In this document: in pieces, positions 1-8,013 of the stretch
Position numbering within the stretch: position 1 is the stretch's first letter
Layout of the letters: every line of letters starts with the position of its first letter
DNA from: JBFJVZ01 sp041623895
GTDB taxonomy: Bacteria > Planctomycetota > Planctomycetia > Pirellulales > Pirellulaceae
Length of the DNA stretch: 12,457 nucleotides
Direction: 5' to 3'
Assembly: GCA_041623895.1 (NCBI GenBank)
Contig: JBFJVZ010000215.1
Span: 1 to 12,457 of the forward strand
Translations under genes and position numbers: made by a program
The notes under the pieces: generated by a model
The model's input: the letters and a program-made list of their open reading frames with translations, nothing else
The model's database searches: none
Told to the model about the DNA's origin: nothing

Positions 1-2
1 AG

Positions 3-3000
3 CACGATATCCTTTTTTCCTCACGATACGCCTGTGGCGGTTGCGGCAAAAGTTTCAAACCGCCGTCGCCACAGTTGTTCAGTTTCAACAGTCCCCAGGG
101 AATGTGTCCCGCCTGTGACGGGCTCGGACGTTTGTACACTTTCGTGCCGGAACTCTTGGTGCCGGACGAAAAGAAATCTGTCCGCAAGGGCGCCATCGCA
201 CTGTTGCCCAAGTGGGGAGATATCGGTCGCTACCGCCGGCACGTTTATCGGAACGTGGCGGAGGCGATGGACGAGATGCTGGATCTGAAATCGGGCACGA
301 TGCTGGAAGGCCGTTGGGGTGATCTGCCGGAGGAAGCGCGAAAGGTCTGGCTGTGGGGTGCCGACGACACGCTGCAGTTTACCTGGCGAGGCGGCCGCCG
401 CGCTCGGAAGTACTCCGCCTCGTTCGATGGTTTCATTCCAGAATTGCTGGACCGCTATCGGACGACCCGCAACAAGATGCAACTTCGCCAATACGAAAAG
501 TACATGAGTACGATCGATTGCGTCGACTGCTACGGACGCCGGCTGAACCCGCAGGCTTCCGCGGTCACCATCACCTCGGGATCCAAATCATTTAAAGACA
601 ACGCATCGCTAACGCTGCCCCAACTTTGCGAGTTATCAGTCGATCAATTGGCCGATTTTTTCACGGACGTTCGGCTTAGCCATACCGATGCAACGATCGC
701 TGCGGAGGCACTGAAAGAGATTCGCACGCGAATCGGCTTCCTGCTTGGTGTTGGACTGGATTATCTGACACTCGGCCGCACCGCACCGACGCTTTCCGGA
801 GGTGAATCGCAGCGCATCCGGTTGGCCGGGCAGATCGGCAGCGGGCTGGTGGGTGTGCTGTATATCTTGGACGAGCCGTCGATTGGATTGCACTCCAGGG
901 ACAACGATCGGCTAATCGAAACACTGCAGCGGCTCCGCGACGCCGGCAACACGCTGATCGTTGTCGAACATGACGAAGACACGATGCGCGCGGCCGACAT
1001 GATTGTCGACTTTGGTCCCGGGCCGGGTATCAAAGGCGGCAGCATCGTCGCGGCGGGCAAAGCCGACGAAATCGCGAAGAATAAACACAGCGTGACTGGG
1101 CAATTTCTGTCCGGTTCGCGATCGCTCGATCCGCCCGAATCGTTGCGGGCGATTGACGCCGATACGAAGTTGACGATTCACGGTGCTCGTTTTCATAACT
1201 TGAAAGACATCGACGTCACCATCCCGTTGGGAACGGTCACTTGCATCACCGGAGTGTCGGGCAGCGGCAAGAGTTCGCTGATCAATGGAATCGTTGAACC
1301 GGCGCTTCGCAACGCATTGAACGGCGCGGAAACTGAACCGGGCGATCACGATCGTATCAGTGGATTGGAACACCTGGACAAAACGATCGCCATCGACCAA
1401 TCGCCGATTGGCAGGACGCCGCGCAGCAATCCCGCCACGTACGTCAAAGTCTTTGACGAAATCAGAAATCTGTTTGCGCGCTTGCCCGAAGCGAAAACGC
1501 GAGGTTACACGGCCAGCCGGTTTAGTTTTAACGTCGACGGCGGGCGGTGTGCGGCCTGCGATGGTAACGGCGCGACGAAACTGGAAATGGACTTCTTGGC
1601 CGACATCTGGGTAACATGCCCTGTTTGTCAGGGCCGTAGATACAACCGCGAAACGATGTCGGTGCAGTTCAAAGGGCAATCGATTGCCGACGTCCTGGAG
1701 ATGGATATTTCGCAAGCACTGAAGTTGTTCGAGAACATTCCCAAGATCGCCGAAAAGTTGCAAACACTCGTCGATGTTGGCTTGGAGTATTTGAAACTTG
1801 GCCAGCCGTCCCCGACTCTTTCCGGCGGCGAAGCTCAACGCATTAAGCTTTCGCGTGAACTGAGCAAGCGAGAAACCGGCCGGACCTTTTATGTTTTAGA
1901 CGAACCGACCACCGGCTTGCACTTTGCCGATATCGAATTGTTGTTGCAAGTTGTTCAGGGTTTGGCGGATCGTGGCAACACGGTCGTGATCGTCGAACAT
2001 AACCTGGACGTGATCAAGACAGCCGATTGGATCATCGACCTGGGCCCCGAAGGCGGTGCAGGCGGGGGCCGCGTTGTTGCTACAGGCCGCCTGGCGGACG
2101 TCGCCAAAGCAAGTGACAGTTACACCGGCCAGGCGCTGGCCAAAGCTTTGGGGATGAAACGCAAACGATCACGCAAGAAAGCTGAACCAAGCCGAACCAT
2201 TGTCGCGCCGCCGGCGAAAGCAAGAACTCACATCATGGTTCAGTCGGCGACCGAGCATAACCTCAAATCGGTCGACGTCGAATTACCGCGTGATGCGATG
2301 ACCGTCTTTTGTGGCCCCAGCGGCAGCGGGAAAAGTTCCCTGGCGATGGACACGATTTATGCCGAAGGCCAGCGGCGTTACGTGGAATCGCTCTCCTCGT
2401 ACGCTCGGCAATTCATCGGGCAAGTTCAGAAACCGCATGTTGAGCGTATCGAAGGCCTCTCGCCTGCCGTCGCTTTGGAACAAAAAAATCTGGGACATTC
2501 GCCGCGCAGTACCGTCGGCACCGTTACCGAAGTCTACGATTACCTGCGAATCCTCTTTGCCCGGCTGGGCACGATGCATTGCCCCGATTGCAGTGTGCCG
2601 GTGGGAACACAAACACCGGATCAGATCGTTGACAAAGTCATGTCACTGGAGGAGGGAACTCGCGCGCTGTTGCTGGCACCGATCGAAGTCGGTGCCGGTG
2701 ATGCTTCCCTGGATACCTGGCAATCGCTTCGCAGCGTCGGGTTTCAACGCGTGCGTATCGACGGCAAAACCGTTTCCCTGGACGAAGCACCATTGTTGGA
2801 TCCGCGACGCAAGCAGACGGTACAGGTGGTCGTTGATCGCTTGGTGATCCAACCGTCCGATCGATCACGTATCAGCGATAGCGTCGAACAAGCCCTGTCA
2901 TTGGGAATTGGTGTACTGCAAATCGCGATCGCGAATCCCGATCGCGACGAACCGCACTGGGAAACCAGGACGCACAGCCAGCATTTGGTTTGTGGAGATT

Positions 3001-5726
3001 GTGGCCGCTCGTTTCAATCGCTGACCCCGCATCATTTCTCGTTTAACTCGGCGCTTGGCTGGTGTCCGCAGTGCGAAGGCTTGGGATCGCAAACCGGAAC
3101 CAATCCGGCGGCGCTGATCAGTTCGCCGACCGCCACGTTGACCGACGGCGCAGCCCTGCTGTGGCCGACAGTTGACAAGTCGGTTTCGATGTGGATGCTG
3201 CGAGCCCTGTCGCGACACACTGGAATTTCCATCGACATTCCGTTTGATCAAATCCCGATTTCACAACGACGGGTACTGTTCCACGGCAGCGGTCCGGCCT
3301 GGATCGAGGTGCGTGAATGCGATACGAAACCAAAGTCGCAATCCACCAGTGTCGTGTTCCGTTTCCAGTTCAAAGGATTCTATCCGGCGCTCGAGGAAGC
3401 ATCGCGATTGACGCCCGGGCTTCGCGGCAAGTTGGAAATGTTTGTGGACGAGATCAACTGTTCGGCTTGCGACGGGTCGCGACTGCATGAAGACGCGGCG
3501 GCCTGCCGTTTCCGCGGCCACACGATCGCCGACATCGTTCACCTGCCACTGGATCGCCTGGCGGATACCGCTGCTTCGTGGAAACTAACGGCGCGAGAAA
3601 GAAAGATCGCCGGAGAGCTGGTTCGGGAAATCAAATCGCGAGTCAAGTTTTTGTTGGATGTCGGTTTGAATTATTTGACGCTGCATCGCGGCGCTGCAAC
3701 GCTGTCCGGCGGCGAAGCACAACGGATTCGCTTGGCCGCTCAGCTCGGCAGCGGATTATGCGGCGTGCTGTACGTATTGGACGAACCGACCATCGGACTA
3801 CACCCACGCGACAACCAGCGGTTGCTGGGCGCACTGCATCGCTTGCGAAACCAAGGCAACACGTTGTTGGTCGTCGAACATGACCGTGATGTGATCGCCG
3901 GCAGCGATCATCTGTGCGACTTTGGTCCTCGCGCCGGACGACACGGCGGCCGCATTGTTGCTGAGGGCACGCCCCTGTCCGTGGAGCCGGCGGATCAATC
4001 GGTCACCGTCCCTTACATTAACGGCTCGCTGGAGATCAGCGTGCCCAAATCGCGGCGGCCCGTAATCAGTCCGAGCGGCAAGCCGTATGTCGAATTCTTA
4101 AAGATCAAAGGTGCCCGTGAAAACAATCTTCGCGGTATCGATGTCGAACTGCCATTGGGCGTGTTCACGGCGGTGACCGGTCCCAGTGGAAGTGGCAAGA
4201 GTTCGCTGGTCGACGACATTCTTTACCCCGCGCTGGCCAGGCGGCTGCATCGAGCGAAAGTCAAACCCGGGCGACATGACAAAATCGAAGGTCTGCGCTT
4301 CATCGACAAAGTCATCCGTGTCGATCAGTCCCCGTTGGGCAATACTCCCAGCAGCAATCCGGCGACGTACACGGGTGTGTTCGACCTGATACGACAACAG
4401 TTTGCTTTGATACCCGAAGCGGCAGAGCGGAAGTTTACGGCGCGAACTTTCAGTTTCAACGTGCCCGGCGGCCGCTGCGAAACATGCGAGGGCAGTGGAC
4501 AGCGAAAAATTGAGATGCATTTTTTGCCGGATGTGTGGGTGCCTTGCGAAGAATGTGATTCGCGTCGCTACAACGAAGACGTCTTAGAGGTTCGCTACCA
4601 CGGCAAATCGATCTCGGACGTGTTGGCGATGCCGTGCGGCGAAGCAGTGGAATTGTTCGCCGACCACAACAAGATCTCACACATCTTGCAGACTTTGTGC
4701 GACGTCGGTTTGGACTATGTCACGTTGGGGCAGCCGGCACCGACACTTTCGGGCGGCGAAGCGCAACGCGTCAAGCTGGCTGCGGAGCTTGCCCGTCCCG
4801 TGACCGGAAATACGGTCTACTTGTTGGATGAACCAACCACCGGATTGCATTTCGAGGACATCAAAAAGCTGTTGGACGTTTTGCAACGGTTGGTGGAAGT
4901 AGGCAATACCGTTGTCGTGATCGAGCACAACTTGGATGTGATCAAGTGTGCTGATTGGATCATCGACTTGGGGCCGAGTGCAGGCATCGATGGCGGCCAA
5001 TTGGTATTTGCGGGGACGCCGGAAACTCTGGTCGAGAAAACCGCAGCCGCCAAGAAGAAGTCAAGAAGGAAAAATGGATCGCCGCCAAAGAACGCCGATT
5101 GGTATTCTCCCACGGGCGATTTTCTACAGCCGGTGCTGAATGCCAGCGCTGCGGGACAGGCGGCGACAATAGCAGCGAAGCGGCCTGCGAAAATAAGCAA
5201 GCAAGTGCCGGCAGCAAGCCAAAAGACAGGCACGGATGCTTGCCAAACGAAGCAGCCGAAGGCGAAACGTGCACGGCGCGACACGACTCCGCTTTCTGAT
5301 AACCAACCGTGGAAAATTCTGGGACGCCGCTGGCACTCCCTGGGCAAAGGATTTCCCGACGATTCCTCGCCCGACTGGCCGCTGGAACTTGTTGATCAGA
5401 CACTTAGTCTGCTGGAAAAGGTCGCCGGTTACGATTCGTTAGCATTCGATCAGCCCGACCGCGTTGATGTCCGCCCCGGTGGCGGCCAGCAAACATGGGC
5501 TGCCGTTGAAACGAAAACACCTCAGTCGCTGAAGGTCACGTTGGCGGGACCCCGTGAAGCGGTCGATTTAGAGCAGCTATCCCGTTTGGATGTCGAAGGC
5601 CCGGTCGAAACGAGTGATGACGATCAGGTCAAAGTGACGCTGAATTTGACAGAAGTCAAACACGCCAGAAGCCGGAAATTAAAATCATTTTTGAAAAGCC
5701 ACTTGGATCGCACGGTCAAGGCGTGA
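3..5726 (+). CDS. uvrA: Tandem (double-unit) excinuclease ABC subunit A, 5' end outside window
   Basis: UvrA is the DNA-damage-sensing ATPase of nucleotide excision repair; it works in the cytosol with UvrB. The frame is open from the first complete codon, so the start lies upstream. The visible part is 1907 residues. Unit 1 begins in its first zinc motif (Cys codons at 33, 42, 105, 114), followed by an ABC signature (792-824), Walker B (858-875), second Walker A (1251-1277), second zinc motif (1548-1628), signature LSGGEAQRIKL (1818) and Walker B (1887-1904). A Lys/Arg-rich linker (about 2154-2228) leads to a complete unit 2: Walker A GPSGSGKSS (2313-2339), UvrB-binding region (about 2440-2985), zinc motif (2991-3074), signature (3702), Walker B (3768-3785), Walker A (4179-4205), zinc motif (4476-4556), signature (4746) and Walker B (4815-4832). 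The chain continues 195 residues past the usual UvrA end. Ordinary UvrA is about 940-960 residues, so the full protein should be near 2150-2200. Chlamydial UvrA is also a tandem fusion. Every catalytic motif in view looks intact. Confidence 0.97.
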   Translation, partial: HDILFSSRYACGGCGKSFKPPSPQLFSFNSPQGMCPACDGLGRLYTFVPELLVPDEKKSVRKGAIALLPKWGDIGRYRRHVYRNVAEAMDEMLDLKSGTMLEGRWGDLPEEARKVWLWGADDTLQFTWRGGRRARKYSASFDGFIPELLDRYRTTRNKMQLRQYEKYMSTIDCVDCYGRRLNPQASAVTITSGSKSFKDNASLTLPQLCELSVDQLADFFTDVRLSHTDATIAAEALKEIRTRIGFLLGVGLDYLTLGRTAPTLSGGESQRIRLAGQIGSGLVGVLYILDEPSIGLHSRDNDRLIETLQRLRDAGNTLIVVEHDEDTMRAADMIVDFGPGPGIKGGSIVAAGKADEIAKNKHSVTGQFLSGSRSLDPPESLRAIDADTKLTIHGARFHNLKDIDVTIPLGTVTCITGVSGSGKSSLINGIVEPALRNALNGAETEPGDHDRISGLEHLDKTIAIDQSPIGRTPRSNPATYVKVFDEIRNLFARLPEAKTRGYTASRFSFNVDGGRCAACDGNGATKLEMDFLADIWVTCPVCQGRRYNRETMSVQFKGQSIADVLEMDISQALKLFENIPKIAEKLQTLVDVGLEYLKLGQPSPTLSGGEAQRIKLSRELSKRETGRTFYVLDEPTTGLHFADIELLLQVVQGLADRGNTVVIVEHNLDVIKTADWIIDLGPEGGAGGGRVVATGRLADVAKASDSYTGQALAKALGMKRKRSRKKAEPSRTIVAPPAKARTHIMVQSATEHNLKSVDVELPRDAMTVFCGPSGSGKSSLAMDTIYAEGQRRYVESLSSYARQFIGQVQKPHVERIEGLSPAVALEQKNLGHSPRSTVGTVTEVYDYLRILFARLGTMHCPDCSVPVGTQTPDQIVDKVMSLEEGTRALLLAPIEVGAGDASLDTWQSLRSVGFQRVRIDGKTVSLDEAPLLDPRRKQTVQVVVDRLVIQPSDRSRISDSVEQALSLGIGVLQIAIANPDRDEPHWETRTHSQHLVCGDCGRSFQSLTPHHFSFNSALGWCPQCEGLGSQTGTNPAALISSPTATLTDGAALLWPTVDKSVSMWMLRALSRHTGISIDIPFDQIPISQRRVLFHGSGPAWIEVRECDTKPKSQSTSVVFRFQFKGFYPALEEASRLTPGLRGKLEMFVDEINCSACDGSRLHEDAAACRFRGHTIADIVHLPLDRLADTAASWKLTARERKIAGELVREIKSRVKFLLDVGLNYLTLHRGAATLSGGEAQRIRLAAQLGSGLCGVLYVLDEPTIGLHPRDNQRLLGALHRLRNQGNTLLVVEHDRDVIAGSDHLCDFGPRAGRHGGRIVAEGTPLSVEPADQSVTVPYINGSLEISVPKSRRPVISPSGKPYVEFLKIKGARENNLRGIDVELPLGVFTAVTGPSGSGKSSLVDDILYPALARRLHRAKVKPGRHDKIEGLRFIDKVIRVDQSPLGNTPSSNPATYTGVFDLIRQQFALIPEAAERKFTARTFSFNVPGGRCETCEGSGQRKIEMHFLPDVWVPCEECDSRRYNEDVLEVRYHGKSISDVLAMPCGEAVELFADHNKISHILQTLCDVGLDYVTLGQPAPTLSGGEAQRVKLAAELARPVTGNTVYLLDEPTTGLHFEDIKKLLDVLQRLVEVGNTVVVIEHNLDVIKCADWIIDLGPSAGIDGGQLVFAGTPETLVEKTAAAKKKSRRKNGSPPKNADWYSPTGDFLQPVLNASAAGQAATIAAKRPAKISKQVPAASQKTGTDACQTKQPKAKRARRDTTPLSDNQPWKILGRRWHSLGKGFPDDSSPDWPLELVDQTLSLLEKVAGYDSLAFDQPDRVDVRPGGGQQTWAAVETKTPQSLKVTLAGPREAVDLEQLSRLDVEGPVETSDDDQVKVTLNLTEVKHARSRKLKSFLKSHLDRTVKA
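2154..2228 (+). other. Basic linker between the two UvrA units
   Basis: Unit 1 ends with a sequence matching the end of ordinary UvrA (SYTGQALAKAL), and unit 2 starts with the first beta strand of a UvrA N-terminus (HIMVQSATEHNLKSVDVEL). Between them lie about 25 residues rich in Lys and Arg (KRKRSRKKAEPSR) and then Pro/Ala. The composition suggests a flexible, positively charged connector that could touch DNA; that role is inference. The boundary is approximate, judged by eye from the conserved UvrA ends. Confidence 0.75.
5139..5723 (+). other. C-terminal extension of the tandem UvrA, unrecognised domain
   Basis: The second UvrA unit ends with SPTGDFLQPVL, which lines up with the last conserved block of ordinary UvrA (E. 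coli SHTARFLKPML). Just before it, a basic insertion (KKKSRRK, from about 5055) separates this block from the last strand. After it come about 56 low-complexity residues rich in Ala, Lys, Gln and Arg (5139-5306), then about 139 residues that look folded, starting PWKILGRRWHSLGKG (5307) and running to the stop. This part has regular hydrophobic spacing, several Trp residues and acidic patches, and ends in a basic helix-like stretch. I do not recognise a named family. I have a vague memory that other long planctomycete UvrA proteins end with a region starting in a similar PW..GRRWH pattern, which would make it a lineage-specific accessory domain. Confidence 0.7.
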
Positions 5727-5774
5727 GAATCAAGGAAGCCGTCATTCACATCGATCCTCCAACAGCTACCTGCC

Positions 5775-7895
5775 GTGACTGCCAGCGAAGCCACCCAACA
5801 GCGCCAGAGTTTGTTGCGAACAGTTTTGGCTGATTCCAGTCTGCTTCAGCATCTGGATTCGATGCCCGCCGATGAGAAGACCATTGCCGTCACTGTGAAC
5901 GCAGGCACGGCACATTTTTCGCATCCCGACCTGAACAATGCAGAGCTTGATAACGACCACATCGAGACGCTGGTGTGGACGCGAGAAATGGAGGCGACGG
6001 CCAGTCCATTGCGAGACGAGTCCAGCGTACCGCAGCGAAAAGTCGCTTCGCTGAGCGACGGAAAACTGGGCGACGCCGAGTACCGACTGATTGGCCAATT
6101 GGGCAGCGGAGGGACGGCCTTTGTCTACCAGGCACATCAGCGCGCCGTCGACCGCGAAGTTGCCGTCAAGGTTCTGCGCGACGAGTTGGCTCGCGATCCC
6201 AAGTCGCGTCAAAGATTCCTGACGGAGGCTCGCCTGATCGGCGGTCTGGATCATCCCAACGTGATTGCCTTGCACGAAGTCTGTCTGGATGACAAAGGCA
6301 ACCTGTTTTATTCGATGAAGCGGATCGACGGGACAAGTTGGAATCTACAGATCGGTAAGATGTCGTTGCAGCAAAACATTTCAACCTTGCTGCGCGTTGC
6401 CGACGCGATTCGCTACGCCCACTCGCGCGGTTTGATCCATCGTGACATCAAACCGGAAAACGTAATGTTGGGGCGATTCGGCGAAGTCTTGGTGGCCGAC
6501 TGGGGATTGGCGGTTAGCCGCCGCGGCGAAGATGCCGATTTGAGCTTGGACAACACGATTGGCGGTACACCCGCGTACATGGCTCCCGAATTGGCGAGCG
6601 GCGACCAGACCGCGATTTCGTATCCAACCGATGTCTATTTGCTGGGTGCGACTCTGTTTCAAATCTTGAGCGGTCATCCACCGCATCATGGAACAAGTTT
6701 GATGCAGTGCATTCGTGCGGCCGCGGACAACCACATTCGACCATCGCGAGTGGAAGGCGAGTTGATGGACATTGCGATGAAGGCGATGTCGACGGCAATC
6801 GCTGACCGCTACCAAACGGTCGACGAATTGATCGATGCGATCAATGGCCAAAGGCAACACGAAGAGAGTGAGCGGCTGGTCAAGCGAGCACGTTGGCTGT
6901 TGCAGGAGAGCCCCTCGGATGGACAGCTGGAGGATTTTCGAATCGCTGATGCGCTACTCCGCGAAGCAATCGAAATTTGGCCGGAAAACCGCCGCGCCCG
7001 GGAAGCGATTATCGAACTGAATATCGAATTCGCACGCGCGGCCACAGCGAAAGGAGATTTGGAACTGGCGCTGACCTTGTACGAAGCTGCCGATCAAGCC
7101 GAATCCGAAGCCGCCGCGCGGATCCGCCGCGAACTCCAGCGCCGCAAGACCGCGGGCCAACAGGTTGCCCGTTACTCTGCTTTATTCACTCAACTACCCG
7201 AAGCCGGACTGCTGGGCAACATCACGACCGGAGAAGTCGCGGAAGCCAATGAGATGTTTGATCGTATGTTCGGTTATGGGCAAGACGAGATTGTCGGCAA
7301 ACATTTCGAAGAATTGGGGCTCTGGGTGTGCGAAAAACAGCGACTTGAGTTTGTCACCGAGGTTCGGTCGCAAGGTCGAGTCGATAACTTCGAGGCCAGA
7401 TTGAAGCACGTTGGGGGCCAGCAACTGGATGTTCTGATCAGTGCTCGGACCACCACCATCAATGGCGAAGAAATGGTGGTGTCAACCTTGCGGGATATTT
7501 CCGCACGCAAGGAAGCTCAGCGTCAGTTGGAAAAGAATCGGCGTCGGTTGGCCGACATGCAAAAGCTGGCTGGCCTGGGAACGTGGACGTATGACGTCCA
7601 GACCCAACAAGTGCAGTGGAGCGAAGAAGCGTTTCGCCTGGCCGGTCGCACCCCGGATCAGGGCATCCCCTCCAGTCGCGAGTACTTACAGCAGATCCAC
7701 CCCGAGGACCGCCGCTCGCTGATCCAGGCCATTCGTCACGCCGTTGACAGCTTTGCCTCGTTTGAAATTCGGATTCGCCAACGAGGACAAAGCGGCAACT
7801 ATCAGCATCTGATCGTCCGCGGGCAGCCGATCCAAGATGACTCGGGCAAGACCGTCGAAGTGTATGGGGTGCTGATCCCAACGAAATCGTGTTGA
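5775..7895 (+). CDS. Ser/Thr protein kinase with TPR-like region and two C-terminal PAS domains
   Basis: This 706-residue protein is predicted to phosphorylate Ser/Thr on unknown targets. An N-terminal stretch of about 100 residues has no recognised domain. The kinase domain (about 103-360) has a glycine loop (GQLGSGGTAFVY, 107-118), ATP-binding Lys132 (VAVKVL), catalytic HRDIKPEN (Asp224, Asn229), DWG (242-244, for the eukaryotic DFG, as often in bacteria), GTPAYMAPE (264-272) and Asp286 of subdomain IX, so it should be active. Residues about 364-460 are helical with two TPR-like repeats. A first PAS domain covers about 466-580 and ends in the PAC-type TLRDISARKEAQ. A second covers about 595-703 and has the HPEDR motif typical of PAS_3. 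No membrane helix is seen, so the protein is probably cytosolic and senses an internal signal. The GTG start is the first start codon after the uvrA stop, 48 nt downstream in the same frame; ATG at 5862 is an alternative. No clear Shine-Dalgarno site precedes either. Co-transcription with uvrA is likely but unproven. Confidence 0.93.
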   Translation: MTASEATQQRQSLLRTVLADSSLLQHLDSMPADEKTIAVTVNAGTAHFSHPDLNNAELDNDHIETLVWTREMEATASPLRDESSVPQRKVASLSDGKLGDAEYRLIGQLGSGGTAFVYQAHQRAVDREVAVKVLRDELARDPKSRQRFLTEARLIGGLDHPNVIALHEVCLDDKGNLFYSMKRIDGTSWNLQIGKMSLQQNISTLLRVADAIRYAHSRGLIHRDIKPENVMLGRFGEVLVADWGLAVSRRGEDADLSLDNTIGGTPAYMAPELASGDQTAISYPTDVYLLGATLFQILSGHPPHHGTSLMQCIRAAADNHIRPSRVEGELMDIAMKAMSTAIADRYQTVDELIDAINGQRQHEESERLVKRARWLLQESPSDGQLEDFRIADALLREAIEIWPENRRAREAIIELNIEFARAATAKGDLELALTLYEAADQAESEAAARIRRELQRRKTAGQQVARYSALFTQLPEAGLLGNITTGEVAEANEMFDRMFGYGQDEIVGKHFEELGLWVCEKQRLEFVTEVRSQGRVDNFEARLKHVGGQQLDVLISARTTTINGEEMVVSTLRDISARKEAQRQLEKNRRRLADMQKLAGLGTWTYDVQTQQVQWSEEAFRLAGRTPDQGIPSSREYLQQIHPEDRRSLIQAIRHAVDSFASFEIRIRQRGQSGNYQHLIVRGQPIQDDSGKTVEVYGVLIPTKSC

Positions 7896-8013
7896 TCTCG
7901 TCAACTTGGCCCAAGGGAGGGCGAAGCTTGGGAGGCCAGGACTTGTCCTGGCAGTCAGGCGCCAGGACAAGTCCTGGGCTACCGATGATCCCACATCAAT
8001 GATGAAACTGCTA
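7896..8013. other. Convergent intergenic region
   Basis: The kinase (+) and the secreted-protein gene (-) end facing each other across 118 bases. Apart from the inverted repeat annotated separately (7935-7980), no gene, tRNA or other signal is visible. Confidence 0.8.
7935..7980. repeat. Strong inverted repeat, REP-like element and probable bidirectional terminator
   Basis: Arm 1 is GCCAGGACTTGTCCTGGC (7935-7952) and arm 2 is GCCAGGACAAGTCCTGGG (7961-7978). Bases 7936-7952 pair perfectly with 7961-7977, giving a 17-bp stem with an 8-nt loop; 7933-7934 can pair with 7979-7980 after one mismatch. Each arm is also nearly palindromic by itself (CCAGGAC-TT-GTCCTGG), so each could fold alone or the whole could form a cruciform. 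It sits between two converging genes, 39 nt after one stop and 34 nt after the other, which fits a shared terminator, although no T-run follows on either strand. The self-symmetric arms and intergenic place also fit a dispersed REP-type repeat. Confidence 0.85.

Noticed and set aside
75..77. TTG at 75 as the uvrA start codon
   Set aside because: The frame is open upstream to the window edge and codes for the first half of a UvrA zinc motif (Cys codons at 33 and 42). The gene clearly starts before the window, and this codon is an internal Leu.
912..1838. 308-codon open frame on the minus strand within uvrA
   Set aside because: It lies fully antisense to conserved UvrA ABC motifs, its translation shows no domain pattern, and long antisense frames are common in GC-rich coding DNA.
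4817..5347. 176-codon minus-strand frame over the uvrA 3' end
   Set aside because: It is antisense to the last Walker B motif and the basic tail. The translation is Cys/Phe/Ala-rich without a recognisable domain and has no promoter or start signal.
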